A stretch of DNA of 39,304 nucleotides from Candidatus Segetimicrobium genomatis (GCA_005882295.1 VBAI01000008.1:1-39304); one strand, 5' to 3'; counted from the stretch's first letter, positions 1 to 9,590 are shown. Program-made: numbers and translations. Notes: generated from the sequence alone by a model not told the origin.

Positions 1-935
1 GGCCGATGTTGTCACATCTTCGTGAATGCGTGGCGGCAGACACGGTCGTCTGGGATGCCGATACTGGGCGTCGATGGACTGTAGGCCAGCTTGCAAAGAG
101 GAATGCCTGGCCGCGCCTGCTCTCATTGAATACTCACGGGAGACTTGTCCCCGTCCGACCCGCGAATGTGTTCGAGAAGGGTGAAAATGTGGTTTTCGAA
201 GTTAGAACCTGCACAGGCCGGCGGCTTCGGGCAACTGCGAATCATCCTGTCCTTACGGCGCAGGGGTGGATGAAGCTCGCCGATCTGACTCCGGGTGCGC
301 AGGTCGCTGCTGCACGTCTCCAAGATCCCGCAAGCGTGGGGCTTGCTCGGGCCTGGCCTCGCTCCGCGGACTCGGCCGGGCGACACAACCAGCGGCTCGC
401 GTTCGGGGGACCGCCCCGAACTCGCCCGGAGGTTGCGCTCGCGTTGGTCTGGCGGGGAGCGGAGGCCGATTGGCGCGCATCGTCCGGGCTCAGACACCGG
501 GGCGGACCACTCCCCCTCCGCTCGCCGGGTGGGTACCCCGCTCGGCCTTCGACGCTGCGCTCGGCTCAGGCCCTTCGCCAGCCCCCGCACGACTTGGACA
601 CGAGCGCACTGGAGCAGGCTACCGGGGACATTCTATGGGACCTGGTCGTTGAAATTGTCCCGTGTGGACGCGACACGGTTTACGATCTCGTTATGCCTGG
701 CACGCACAACTTTGTCGCAAATGGGCTTGTTGTCCATAATTCGGGGGAGCTGGAGCAAGTAGCCGATCTCGTCCTCTTCATCTACCGGGAGGACTACTAT
801 AACCCGGAGACCGAAAAAAAGAACATCGCCGAGATCATGATTGCCAAGCACCGTAACGGGCCGATCGGCACCGTCGAGCTGTTCTTCCACAGGGAACACA
901 GCAGGTTCGCCAACCTCGAGCGCCGCCGGGCCTAG
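1..935 (+). CDS. dnaB: Replicative DNA helicase DnaB, C-terminal part, intein-containing (5' end outside window)
   Basis: DnaB is the hexameric 5'-3' helicase that unwinds DNA at the replication fork. Only its C-terminal RecA-like end is present; the reading frame is open to the left edge, so the true start lies upstream. The helicase parts are PMLSHLRE at positions 3-26 and the stretch from 741 to the stop at 933-935 (SGELEQVADLVLFIYR, then NPETEKKNIAEIMIAKHRNG). Joined, they restore the conserved DnaB motif LSxLRE-SGxxEQxAD. Between E and S lies a 238-residue intein (27-740), listed separately. The joined C-terminal region has normal family length after the motif, ending with the typical FANLE tail. 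I am confident of the family; the Walker A part lies outside the window, so whether the whole protein is intact cannot be judged. Confidence 0.93.
   Translation, partial: PMLSHLRECVAADTVVWDADTGRRWTVGQLAKRNAWPRLLSLNTHGRLVPVRPANVFEKGENVVFEVRTCTGRRLRATANHPVLTAQGWMKLADLTPGAQVAAARLQDPASVGLARAWPRSADSAGRHNQRLAFGGPPRTRPEVALALVWRGAEADWRASSGLRHRGGPLPLRSPGGYPARPSTLRSAQALRQPPHDLDTSALEQATGDILWDLVVEIVPCGRDTVYDLVMPGTHNFVANGLVVHNSGELEQVADLVLFIYREDYYNPETEKKNIAEIMIAKHRNGPIGTVELFFHREHSRFANLERRRA
27..740 (+). mobile_element. Mini-intein inside dnaB (238 residues, no LAGLIDADG endonuclease seen)
   Basis: A protein-splicing element inserted between the E and S of the DnaB motif LRE-SG. Splicing residues are complete: Cys1 at the N terminus (block A, CVAADTVVWD), a block B TxxH motif (RATANHPVL), block F (DTVYDLVMPGTHNFVANG), the penultimate His, terminal Asn, and Ser as the +1 extein residue. 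No LAGLIDADG helices are visible. About 90 residues in the middle (roughly nt 330-610) are rich in Arg, Pro, Gly and Ala and look like a linker or the remains of a lost homing endonuclease. The splicing domain halves on both sides read normally. Splicing is inferred from the conserved residues, not shown. Confidence 0.92.
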
Positions 936-979
936 CCAGCGCAGATGCCCGATTGTGGGGCGAAGAAGGATAGCGCCGT

Positions 980-1852
980 GTGAGTAGTTTCTTTGCGCTC
1001 CTCTCTGCCGTCTTCTTCGCTGGCGAAGCGGTGTGCGTTCGTCTCAGTCTGCGCGGTTCGACCGCGGCGACGGCGACCGTGCTGTCGATTGGCACGAACA
1101 TCACCGCGCTGTGGGTCGTCGCGGCTGCGCGGGGATCTCTGCAGCATCTGCTCACGTCCGCCTCGCTGGTGTTTCTGATGGCGGGAGCGTTCGCGCCGGC
1201 GCTGGCACGGCTGACCTATTATCAGAGCATTAACCTCATCGGCGTGGCCCGGGCCACGGTATTCAGCAGCACCACCCCGCTCTTTGCGGCGATCCTGGCA
1301 GTCCCCGTACTGGGCGAGCGCCTGAGTTGGCCGGTTGGCGCGGGCACCGTGCTCGTCGTCGCCGGCGTGGCGCTGGCGATCCGGCCGGAGGCGGAACCGC
1401 CGTCCACTCGCAGCACCGGAGGCCGCCTCACCACCGGCGCACTGCTGGCTCTGAACACGGCCGTGATGGCCAGCGTGTCGTTCATGCTGCGAAAGATCGG
1501 GCTGCGGCTGCTTCCGGATCCCGTGCTCGGCGCCGCCCTGACGGTGACGGGCTCCCTGGTCGTGCTTGTGCCGTACATCGCGGCGCGCTGGAAACACGAG
1601 CCGTTGCGCGCGAGCCGCGGCAGCCTGGTGTGGCTGATTGCCAGTGGGTTGTTGACGACGGGTGGGTTCCTCGCCTACTACCTGGCGCTCAGCCTGGGCG
1701 ACGTGGTGGTGGTCACCCCGCTCAGCAACACGACGCCGCTGTTTGCGGTGGCGCTGCTCTCCGCCTTCCGGCAGGTGGAGCGAGTGACCGCGCCGATTGT
1801 CATCGGTTCGGTCCTTGCGGTCGCCGGCGTGCTCCTCGTCGTGGGCGGCTAG
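980..1852 (+). CDS. EamA/DMT-family inner-membrane exporter
   Basis: A 290-residue, very hydrophobic protein with about ten membrane segments made of two EamA-like halves (about residues 5-135 and 148-288). Each half has the family pattern of a late helix with P-L-F-A (TTPLFAAILAVPVLGERLSW in the first, NTTPLFAVALLSAF in the second). This family exports small metabolites such as amino acids or nucleobases; the substrate cannot be read from sequence. The GTG start at 980 has an AGAAGGA ribosome-binding site at 964-970. It lies 44 bases after dnaB and converges with the M3 peptidase gene, 18 bases from its stop. Confidence 0.85.
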   Translation: MSSFFALLSAVFFAGEAVCVRLSLRGSTAATATVLSIGTNITALWVVAAARGSLQHLLTSASLVFLMAGAFAPALARLTYYQSINLIGVARATVFSSTTPLFAAILAVPVLGERLSWPVGAGTVLVVAGVALAIRPEAEPPSTRSTGGRLTTGALLALNTAVMASVSFMLRKIGLRLLPDPVLGAALTVTGSLVVLVPYIAARWKHEPLRASRGSLVWLIASGLLTTGGFLAYYLALSLGDVVVVTPLSNTTPLFAVALLSAFRQVERVTAPIVIGSVLAVAGVLLVVGG

Positions 1853-1870
1853 TACCCGACCGCGCGTCGT

Positions 1871-3601
1871 TCAGTCCCCGATGCGCGCCAGCTCCTCTGC
1901 CACGGCATCCATCAGCGGGGCGAGCGTGTCGTAGTCGAAGCGGAATCTTGCGCCGGCTGCTTCGAAGAGTTGGGGAAGCGGTTTGGAACCTCCCAGCCAG
2001 AGCGCCTGCCAGTACCGTTCCACGGCTTCGCGGTGGTTGACGCGGCTGCGCGTCCAGATCTGTAGGGCGCCGGTCTCGGCGATGCCGTACTCAATGTAGT
2101 AGAAGGGACTGAGGAACAGATGGAGCTGGCGGTGCCACGCGCATGCCAGCGCTTCCTCATAGCCGCGCCAGTCTACCACGGTGGCAAAGCGCCTGAACAC
2201 TTGCCCCCAGGCCTCCCGGCGCTGGGCCCGCGTGTGCGTCGGGTGCGTATACACCCAGTGTTGGAACGCGTCGATCGTGGCCACCCACGGCAGGATGGTC
2301 ACGGCATCTTCCAGCGTGGCGCGGAACGAGCGTTTGTAGTCATCCGGGTTTTTGTAGAACACGTCCAGGTGCGGCGCGGCGAGCAGCTCCATGCCCATCG
2401 AGGCCACCTCCGCAAATTCGATGGGCGCGTTGCGGTAGTGGATGAGCTGTTGCTCGCGCGAGGCCAGCTGGTGGAAGGCGTGGCCGCCTTCGTGGAGCAT
2501 GGTGCGCACGTCGTCGTCGCGGCCGACGGCGTTGGCGAAGATGAATGGCCAGCGCCGCTCGTGCAGGGTGCTCTGGTAGCCTCCCGGGGCCTTGCCCTTG
2601 CGGCTGTCCAGATCCAGGAGTCGCTCCTCCCACATGAAGCGGAACTGATCACCCAGGGCGGGATCGACCCGGCGGAAGACCTCTTCGATGCCCGTAACCA
2701 GGTCGTCGATGCTGGCAAAGGGCCGTAGCGGGGGGCGGCGCCTGGGGTCGACCAGGGTATCCCACGGCCGGAGCGTGTCCACGCCCAGCTTCCGGCGGCG
2801 TTCTTCGAGAATGGTCCGGACCAGGGGAACGGCGGCGCGCTCCACGCCCGCATGGAACTGCAGGCAGTCCTCGGTCGTGTAGTCAAACCGCCGGCGCCGC
2901 TTGAAGGCGTAGTCGCGGTAGTTCCCGAAACCGGCATTGCGGGCGATCTGGGTGCGCAATGCCACCATCCTGTCGAAGAGATCTTCCAGTGCGTCCTTGT
3001 CCCGCAGCCGCCGGGCGGTGAGGAGTTCCCAGACTTGCTGGCGCAGGCTGCGGTCGGGCTCTTCCAGAAACTTGGCGGCCTGCTGCAGGGTCATCTCCTC
3101 GCCACGATAGACGATCGTCATCGCGCCGGTGAGCTTTTGGTAGTCCTTCATCAACAGCGCGTCCTGTGTCTCCAGGGGAATGTTCTCCTCACGGAACAGC
3201 GATACGTTGTTCTCCACGATGCGGTCCAGGACGCCGTACCGGTCCGCGGGCAGGCCTCGCCGGTGCGGGTTTTCCAGATAGGCGAGTTCCAGCGCGTGCC
3301 AGTACGACTTGGTCTTGGGGTCGATCTGCTCGATGAACTCCTGATAGGCCGCCTCCCGCACTGGATCGTCTGTCTGCACGGTCATCGCAATGTATCGCCG
3401 CGTGCGCTCTTCGGCGATGGCGGCGGACAGTTCGGAGCAGTCCACCAGCCACCGTTCCAGCTCGTCCGCGGAGTTGATGGACCGGTCCCGCAACCGTGTG
3501 AACAACGGTTCGATCTGCGCCCACTCGCCCATGGTCGCGCCTGTGGGGACGAACCGGCGCGGAAACGGACGGCGCGGGTCAACCTGCATCAGTTTGTGCA
3601 C
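1871..3601 (-). CDS. M3-family oligoendopeptidase (PepF-like)
   Basis: A cytoplasmic zinc metallopeptidase that trims oligopeptides. The zinc site HEGGHAFH is at residues 370-377 and the third ligand is probably Glu398 (IEFAEVAS), the spacing expected for family M3; 576 residues is the usual size. The GTG start at 3601 is preceded by GAGGAG seven bases upstream. It is the last gene of a minus-strand operon after the MBL hydrolase and fabI, 13 bases from fabI. A peptide-type ABC importer lies divergently on the other side of the operon, so import of peptides and their breakdown may be linked; this is inference. The exact substrate preference, and whether pepF is the right symbol, cannot be decided. 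Confidence 0.92.
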   Translation of the reverse strand: MHKLMQVDPRRPFPRRFVPTGATMGEWAQIEPLFTRLRDRSINSADELERWLVDCSELSAAIAEERTRRYIAMTVQTDDPVREAAYQEFIEQIDPKTKSYWHALELAYLENPHRRGLPADRYGVLDRIVENNVSLFREENIPLETQDALLMKDYQKLTGAMTIVYRGEEMTLQQAAKFLEEPDRSLRQQVWELLTARRLRDKDALEDLFDRMVALRTQIARNAGFGNYRDYAFKRRRRFDYTTEDCLQFHAGVERAAVPLVRTILEERRRKLGVDTLRPWDTLVDPRRRPPLRPFASIDDLVTGIEEVFRRVDPALGDQFRFMWEERLLDLDSRKGKAPGGYQSTLHERRWPFIFANAVGRDDDVRTMLHEGGHAFHQLASREQQLIHYRNAPIEFAEVASMGMELLAAPHLDVFYKNPDDYKRSFRATLEDAVTILPWVATIDAFQHWVYTHPTHTRAQRREAWGQVFRRFATVVDWRGYEEALACAWHRQLHLFLSPFYYIEYGIAETGALQIWTRSRVNHREAVERYWQALWLGGSKPLPQLFEAAGARFRFDYDTLAPLMDAVAEELARIGD

Positions 3602-3614
3602 GGGATAACTCCTC

Positions 3615-4406
3615 TCACGACTGCTCCTGCGCGATGCCCATCAGGTGAAAGCCGCTGTCCACCAAGATGACGTTTCCGGTCACGGCGCGCGACAGGTCGC
3701 TGGCCAGGAACACCGCCACGTCCCCCACATCCTCCTGCGTGACGTTCCGGCGCAGCGGGGCGACCTGTTCGGTGAGGTCCCGGAGTTTGGTCAGCCCTTT
3801 CACCGCGCTGCCGGCCAGGGTCTTGATGGGTCCGGCCGAGATGGCATTCACCCGCACCTGACCGGGCCCCAGTTCGCTGGCCAGGTAGCGGACCTCGGTT
3901 TCCAGCGCCGCTTTGGCCACCGCCATGACGTTGTAGCCGGGGACCACCCGGGCCACGGCGTTGTAGGTCAGGGTGACAATGCTTCCCCCACCGTCACCCA
4001 TCACCCCCGCCGCGGCGTGTGCGACGGCGATGAGCGAGTACGCGCTGATGTCCAGGGCCAGGGCGTAGCCGCTGCGCGAGATTTCGTGGAACGGCCGGGA
4101 GAGGTCGTCGCGGTTGGCGAACGCGATGCAGTGCGCGACGGCATCCAGCCGGCCCCAGCGGTCCCGCAGCCCTTCGAACACGCCGCGGAGATGCTCGTCG
4201 TTCTGCACGTCGCACCGGAACGTCGGAAAGGCACTCGGTCCGCCGATCGTCTCCAGCAGTTCGTCCAGATTTTCTTTCAAGCGATCGTTCTGGTACGTGA
4301 ACGCCAGCTCGGCGCCCTCGCGGTGGAAGGCGCTGGCGATTCCCCAGGCGATGCTGCGCTGGTTGGCCACTCCCATGATCAGCGCCCGCTTGCCCTTAAG
4401 GAGCAC
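3615..4406 (-). CDS. fabI: Enoyl-[acyl-carrier-protein] reductase (NADH), FabI
   Basis: FabI catalyses the last step of each fatty-acid elongation cycle, reducing enoyl-ACP with NAD(P)H in the cytoplasm. The 263-residue SDR-fold protein has the FabI-type nucleotide site (GVANQRSIAWGIA, residues 12-24) and the catalytic arrangement Tyr148, Tyr158 and Lys165 (TYN...GYNVMAVAK), which matches Tyr146/Tyr156/Lys163 of E. coli FabI with a two-residue shift. The start is GTG at 4406 with AGGAGG six bases upstream. It overlaps the MBL gene by 11 bases and precedes the M3 peptidase gene, so it is probably co-transcribed with both. Its place between two catabolic-looking genes is unusual. Confidence 0.95.
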   Translation of the reverse strand: MLLKGKRALIMGVANQRSIAWGIASAFHREGAELAFTYQNDRLKENLDELLETIGGPSAFPTFRCDVQNDEHLRGVFEGLRDRWGRLDAVAHCIAFANRDDLSRPFHEISRSGYALALDISAYSLIAVAHAAAGVMGDGGGSIVTLTYNAVARVVPGYNVMAVAKAALETEVRYLASELGPGQVRVNAISAGPIKTLAGSAVKGLTKLRDLTEQVAPLRRNVTQEDVGDVAVFLASDLSRAVTGNVILVDSGFHLMGIAQEQS

Positions 4407-5334
4407 GGGATTCCTCCTGCTCAGACGTGTGCACGTACCGAATGAGGCCGGTCACGCTCTGCCAGACCGGCATGATCAGTTCATACCGGGCGCTTGCGCC
4501 CGGACCATCCCGGAGTTCGATCTCCCGCAGGGTCTCCGCGCGCAGCCGCCCGGTGATGGCGTCTTCGGACTCGCCGGCGGCCAGCCCTTCTCGCACCAGC
4601 TGGAGGTTTCTCTGCAGGCGGGCTTCCAGTTGCGCCAGGAGGTCGGCCACCCAGGTGTGCGGGCCGAAGTGGGTGAGCAGCAACCGCCTGGGGCGCAGGG
4701 CGCGCAGCCGCGCCAGCGATCGGTCCCATGCCCGCAGGTCCAGCTGCGGAGGCGGCGTCGGCGCCCGGACGTATCGCGAGCCCGGCAGGGCGACCCCGGC
4801 AACGTCGCCGGTGAACAAGTCGGCGGATGCCGGATCCCAGAAGGCATGATGGTGGTTGGCATGACCGGGCGTGTCCAGCGCGACGAGCTGCCGCGATCCC
4901 AGCAGCACGCTCTCGCCGTCCTGGAGCACCTTCACCTGTCCTTCGGGGACCGGCGCAACGTCCCCGAACAACCGCTGCAGGGCGTCGCCGTATAATCGCC
5001 CGGCGCTGGCCACGAGGCGCGCCGGATCGATCAAGTGCGGCGCGCCGGCCGGATGCACGTACACCTCCAGCTGGGGAAACCGCCGCGCCAACGTCCCGGC
5101 GCCGCCGGCGTGATCGAGATGGATGTGGGTCACCGCCACCGCCCGCAGGTCGCGGGGATCCACCCCCGCCTCGCGCACGCCCGCAAGCAGCGTGTCCACC
5201 GTCGACGTGGGGCCGGATTCGATCAGGGCCGGCCGCTCGCCGAGCAGAAGGTACGCGCTGATCACCTGCGGCGTGTGATTGTAGTGCACGTCGATGACCA
5301 CGAGGTCATCGGCGATCCGTTCGATCTGTGCCAC
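4396..5334 (-). CDS. MBL-fold metallo-hydrolase
   Basis: A 312-residue metallo-beta-lactamase-fold hydrolase. The metal motif HIHLDH is at residues 70-75 (His70, His72, Asp74, His75), followed by further ligands in TPGHANHHHAF and LFTGDVAG. It resembles glyoxalase II/ribonuclease Z-type general hydrolases, with a longer C-terminal helical region (about residues 200-312). The substrate is not predictable; thioesters and lactones are common in the family. The start is GTG at 5334 with a weak AGGA five bases upstream. First gene of the minus-strand operon with fabI and the M3 peptidase, overlapping fabI by 11 bases. Confidence 0.88.
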   Translation of the reverse strand: MAQIERIADDLVVIDVHYNHTPQVISAYLLLGERPALIESGPTSTVDTLLAGVREAGVDPRDLRAVAVTHIHLDHAGGAGTLARRFPQLEVYVHPAGAPHLIDPARLVASAGRLYGDALQRLFGDVAPVPEGQVKVLQDGESVLLGSRQLVALDTPGHANHHHAFWDPASADLFTGDVAGVALPGSRYVRAPTPPPQLDLRAWDRSLARLRALRPRRLLLTHFGPHTWVADLLAQLEARLQRNLQLVREGLAAGESEDAITGRLRAETLREIELRDGPGASARYELIMPVWQSVTGLIRYVHTSEQEESRAP

Positions 5335-5447
5335 GTGTCCTATGGTAGCAGCCCCAGCCGCGCGCAGGAATCCTGAGGCGGCATCCGAAGACTAGCCCCA
5401 GGCCGTCGGTTTTCCGCGGACGGTTTCTCTTGAAAGGAGGCATGTCT

Positions 5448-7025
5448 GTGCGCATCAGGATTGCAGCCGTGGTGATGCTGGTGGGAGTGCTGCTGGCCCC
5501 CCAGGCGCCGTCTCGCGCCGCGACGGCGTCAGATACCCTGGTCTATGTCAACGACATCAGCGACATGATTTCCCTGGATCCCGCCGTGGCCTACGAGTTT
5601 AGCGGGGTCCTGGTGGCGCAAAACCTCTACGACACCCTGGTGGCGTTCGAGGGCGAAGATCTCACGACGCTCAAGCCCCGCCTGGCCCAATCGTGGAGGA
5701 TCCGCGACGGAGGTGACGTCTGGCAGATCGTCTTTCAGCTCCGGCCGGGGGTCAAGTTCAGTACCGGCCGGCCGGTGACGGCGAAGGCCGTGGCCTTTTC
5801 CTTCGACCGGGTGATCGCGCTCAATAAGTCGCCCGCGTTCTTGTTCAAGGACATCGGCGGCATGAAAGAAGGCGACACCATCGCGGTGGGCAGCGACACC
5901 GTGGTGGTCAGCCTGCCGAAGACCTCCAGCCCGCAGGCCTTCCTCTCCGTGCTGACGTTCACCGTCGGGGCGATTGTCGATCCCGACGAGGCGATGGCGC
6001 ACCAGTCCGGTTCCGACCGCGGCGAGGCGTGGCTGCGCAACCACTCCGCGGGGACCGGCCCATACATGCTGGACCGGTGGGATCCGGAGTCTCGCGCGGT
6101 GCTGGTCGCAAACCCCAATTATTGGGGACCGAAGCCCAGGCTGTCCCGCGTCATCATTCAGCACGTCCCCGAGAGCAGCACGCAGAAATTCATGCTCGAG
6201 TCCGGGGATGCTGACATCGCGGCCGATCTCACCCCAGAGCAGGTGCTCGACCTGGCCAGCAAGCCGGGCGTGATGTCGCAGGACGGCAAGCTGCTGCAGC
6301 TGGTGTACGTGGGGATGAACGTCAAACAGCCTCCGCTGGATAACGTCAAGGTGCGGGAGGCCGTTCGCTGGAGCATCGACTACGATGGAATCATCCGCAG
6401 CCTGTTGCGCGGAGGAGCGCGCAAGGTTCAGACGATTGTGCCGGAGGGGCTCTTTGGCTTCAACTCATCCGCCCCGTTCCAGCAGGATATCTCCAAGGCC
6501 AAGGCGTTGCTGGCGGAAGCCGGGGTCGGCGGGGGGTTCACGGTGGAGATGCTCGTCCCGACCGGACCGGCCCCCGGCGGGCCGAAGTGGGCGGACATCG
6601 CCGCCAAGATCCAGAGTGATCTGGCCAAGGCCGGCATCAAGGTTGAGATCAAGGAAACCGTCCAGGCGCAGCTCTTAGGCGTCTACCGGGCCCAGAAGGG
6701 TCAGATGGTGATGATCTTGTGGGGTCCAGACTTCCCCGATCCGGACGGGAACGCGACACCGTTCTCGGATTATGCGGCGCATTCCATTGCGTGGCGCAAC
6801 CAATACAATGATACGGCGGCGGCGACGCTGGCCAAGCAGGCGGCGCTGGAGCCGGATCTGACCAAACGCCGGACGCTGTACAAACAGCTCACGGACAAGG
6901 TCCTGCATGAAGGGCCGTACATCGTGCTGTATCAACCGACCAAGCGCTTCGGGCTGCGGCAGAACGTGCAGGGGTTTGTCTGGAACCCGATGGCCTACGC
7001 GGAGTTCCGGACCGTCAGCAAATAG
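5448..7025 (+). CDS. ABC transporter substrate-binding protein, family 5 (peptide/nickel type)
   Basis: A secreted or lipid-free periplasmic-type solute-binding protein for oligopeptide-like ligands. An N-terminal signal peptide is clear (basic start, hydrophobic core, cleavage near SRAATA). Family-5 hallmarks follow: LDPAVAYEFSG, GVKFSTGRPVTAKAVAFSF, GTGPYMLDRW and PNYWG. Start choice: AAAGGAGG at 5433-5440 is one base from ATG 5442 but seven bases from GTG 5448, so GTG 5448 is preferred (525 residues); ATG 5442 would add two residues. Two permease genes follow at once. The ligand could be peptides, but this family also binds nickel, sugars and other solutes. Confidence 0.92.
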   Translation: MRIRIAAVVMLVGVLLAPQAPSRAATASDTLVYVNDISDMISLDPAVAYEFSGVLVAQNLYDTLVAFEGEDLTTLKPRLAQSWRIRDGGDVWQIVFQLRPGVKFSTGRPVTAKAVAFSFDRVIALNKSPAFLFKDIGGMKEGDTIAVGSDTVVVSLPKTSSPQAFLSVLTFTVGAIVDPDEAMAHQSGSDRGEAWLRNHSAGTGPYMLDRWDPESRAVLVANPNYWGPKPRLSRVIIQHVPESSTQKFMLESGDADIAADLTPEQVLDLASKPGVMSQDGKLLQLVYVGMNVKQPPLDNVKVREAVRWSIDYDGIIRSLLRGGARKVQTIVPEGLFGFNSSAPFQQDISKAKALLAEAGVGGGFTVEMLVPTGPAPGGPKWADIAAKIQSDLAKAGIKVEIKETVQAQLLGVYRAQKGQMVMILWGPDFPDPDGNATPFSDYAAHSIAWRNQYNDTAAATLAKQAALEPDLTKRRTLYKQLTDKVLHEGPYIVLYQPTKRFGLRQNVQGFVWNPMAYAEFRTVSK

Positions 7026-7028
7026 GAT

Positions 7029-8036
7029 GTGAGCCGATACGTCCTGACGCGGATCGCCTCCATGGGGCTCGTGCTGCTGGGGGTGTCCGTCCTGACGTTT
7101 TTCATCGCCCATGTGGTGCCGGCCGATCCGGTCCTGGCCGCGCTCGGTGAGCACGCGCGTGAAGACCAGATCCGCTCGTACCGACACGCCTATGGACTGG
7201 ACCGGCCGGTCGGCGTCCAGTACCTGATCTACGTCCACCGGCTGCTCGCGGGAGACTTTGGGATTTCGATTCGCACCCGGCGGCCGGTGGCCGAGGACCT
7301 GGGGGAGTTCCTCCCGGCGACAGTCGAACTCGGCGGCACGGCCTGGCTGGTGGCGCTGCTGCTGGGGATCCCGGCGGGTATCCTCTCCGCGATTTACAAA
7401 GATCGCATCTTCGACCACCTCGCCCGCATCGGTTCGCTGATAGGCGCGTCGATGCCGGTCTTCTGGCTCGGACTGCTGCTGCTGGGTTCATTCTACTATC
7501 GCCTGCGCTGGCTGCCCGGTCCGGGCCGCCTGGATATCTCCGCGATTCCCCCTCCGCCACGCACCGGATTGCTGCTCATCGACTCGGCTCTGGCGGGCGA
7601 TGGGGTGGTGTTTTGGAGCGCGCTCCGGCATCTGGTGCTGCCGGGACTGACCCTGGGGCTTTTTTCGACCGCGGTGATCGCCCGGATGACGCGCTCGGCC
7701 ATGCTGGAGGTCCTGTACCAGGACTACATCAGGACGGCTCGAGCCAAAGGACTGGCCGGGGCCCGCGTCGTGCTCCGGCACGCGCTGCGCAACGCGATGA
7801 TCCCCACGCTGACCATCGTGGGCATTTCCTTCGGAAATCTGCTCAGCGGTGCGGTGCTGACGGAAACCGTCTTCGCCTGGCCCGGTCTGGGACGGTACGC
7901 GACCACGTCCGCAATCAGCCTGGATTTCCCGGCCGTGATGGGAGTGACCATCGTCGCCGCGGTCATCTACACCACGATCAATCTCGTCATCGACCTGCTC
8001 TATGCGCGGCTGGATCCACGCGTGCGGTATGAGTAA
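7029..8036 (+). CDS. ABC transporter permease, DppB type
   Basis: Inner-membrane permease of a peptide-type ABC importer, 335 residues with six membrane segments. It has the DppB/OppB features: an N-terminal helix followed by a long outer loop, and the cytoplasmic EAA loop (DYIRTARAKGLAGARVVLRHALRN), which contacts the ATPase. The GTG start at 7029 is three bases after the binding-protein stop, and the gene overlaps the next permease. It forms the channel with the DppC-type protein. No partner ATPase is encoded nearby. Confidence 0.93.
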   Translation: MSRYVLTRIASMGLVLLGVSVLTFFIAHVVPADPVLAALGEHAREDQIRSYRHAYGLDRPVGVQYLIYVHRLLAGDFGISIRTRRPVAEDLGEFLPATVELGGTAWLVALLLGIPAGILSAIYKDRIFDHLARIGSLIGASMPVFWLGLLLLGSFYYRLRWLPGPGRLDISAIPPPPRTGLLLIDSALAGDGVVFWSALRHLVLPGLTLGLFSTAVIARMTRSAMLEVLYQDYIRTARAKGLAGARVVLRHALRNAMIPTLTIVGISFGNLLSGAVLTETVFAWPGLGRYATTSAISLDFPAVMGVTIVAAVIYTTINLVIDLLYARLDPRVRYE

Positions 8037-8898
8037 GCTGGCTCCCCCGCGGCGCCGCCGGTGGCCTTACCGTCTCCGCCTGCTCCGCCGCAACCCGCTG
8101 GTCACGCTCGGTGCGGTGATCGTGCTGCTCTACTCGCTCGCTGCACTCGCTGCTCCGCTGCTGGCCCCGCATCCGCCGCTGACCCAGTACCTGGAGGAGC
8201 GGTTGGAACCACCGAGCGCGCAGTTTCCGCTTGGCCTGGATCAGCTGGGACGGGATATCTTCAGCCGCTTACTCTTCGGGGCGCGTCTCTCGCTCATGAT
8301 CGGTCTGGTGGTGGTCGTCATCGCCGGTGTGTTGGGGACGGTCGTGGGCATGGCCGCCGGGTTCGCCGGCGGCCGCGTTGATCACGCGCTGATGCGTGTG
8401 ACGGATATCTTTTTTGCCTTTCCGTCCCTCATCCTGGCGATGGCGATCGCCGCGGCGCTGGGGCCCAGCCTGACCAACGCCATGATTGCCATCGCCATGG
8501 TCACCTGGCCGGTCTACGCCAGGTTGAGCCGCGCCCAGACGCTCGTGCTGGTCCGGCGGGAGTTCTTGGAGGCAGCCCGGGCGGTGGGCGCCGGCGATCT
8601 TCGCATTCTCACGCGGCACGTCCTACCTAATGCGCTGTCCCCGCTGGTCGTGCAGGCGTCCTTCAATATGGGAGACGCGATCCTGATTGCCGCGGGATTG
8701 AGCTTCATCGGTTTCGGCGCGCACCCTCCCACGCCGGAGTGGGGCGTCATGGTCAGTGAAGGGCGGGACTATATCACCACACAGTGGTGGGTGCCGACCT
8801 TCCCGGGGCTGGCGATTCTGATGGCCGTGACGGGATTCAACTTGCTGGGTGATGGCATCCGGGACATGCTCGATCCCCGTCTCCGCCGAGCTGGGTAG
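8029..8898 (+). CDS. ABC transporter permease, DppC type
   Basis: Second inner-membrane permease of the peptide-type importer, 289 residues. The N-terminal OppC-like part (RLLRRNPLVTLGAVIVLLYS) and the motif FPLGLDQLGRDIFSRLLFGAR are typical, as is the EAA loop (EAARAVGAGDLRILTRHVLPN). ATG 8029 overlaps the end of the dppB-like gene by eight bases; an in-frame ATG at 8002 is possible but would add residues unlike the family start. The operon ends here: the next gene is on the opposite strand, so dppD- and dppF-type ATPases must come from elsewhere in the genome. Confidence 0.93.
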   Translation: MSKLAPPRRRRWPYRLRLLRRNPLVTLGAVIVLLYSLAALAAPLLAPHPPLTQYLEERLEPPSAQFPLGLDQLGRDIFSRLLFGARLSLMIGLVVVVIAGVLGTVVGMAAGFAGGRVDHALMRVTDIFFAFPSLILAMAIAAALGPSLTNAMIAIAMVTWPVYARLSRAQTLVLVRREFLEAARAVGAGDLRILTRHVLPNALSPLVVQASFNMGDAILIAAGLSFIGFGAHPPTPEWGVMVSEGRDYITTQWWVPTFPGLAILMAVTGFNLLGDGIRDMLDPRLRRAG

Positions 8899-8942
8899 AC
8901 GGGACGCTCGTCCTGCGCACCGGACGTCCCTGCTGCCTTCTT

Positions 8943-9590
<648 letters not shown>

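Noticed and set aside
330-610. Homing endonuclease in the dnaB intein
   Set aside because: No LAGLIDADG, HNH or GIY-YIG motif can be seen in the segment.
5430-5447. TTG 5430 or ATG 5442 as start of the peptide-binding protein
   Set aside because: TTG 5430 precedes the ribosome site AAAGGAGG, and ATG 5442 is only one base from it; GTG 5448 has a normal seven-base spacing.
8901-8930. Terminator after the peptide permease operon (GGGACG ... CGTCCC)
   Set aside because: The arms are only six bases with an 18-base loop; too weak to call, although a T-rich stretch follows.
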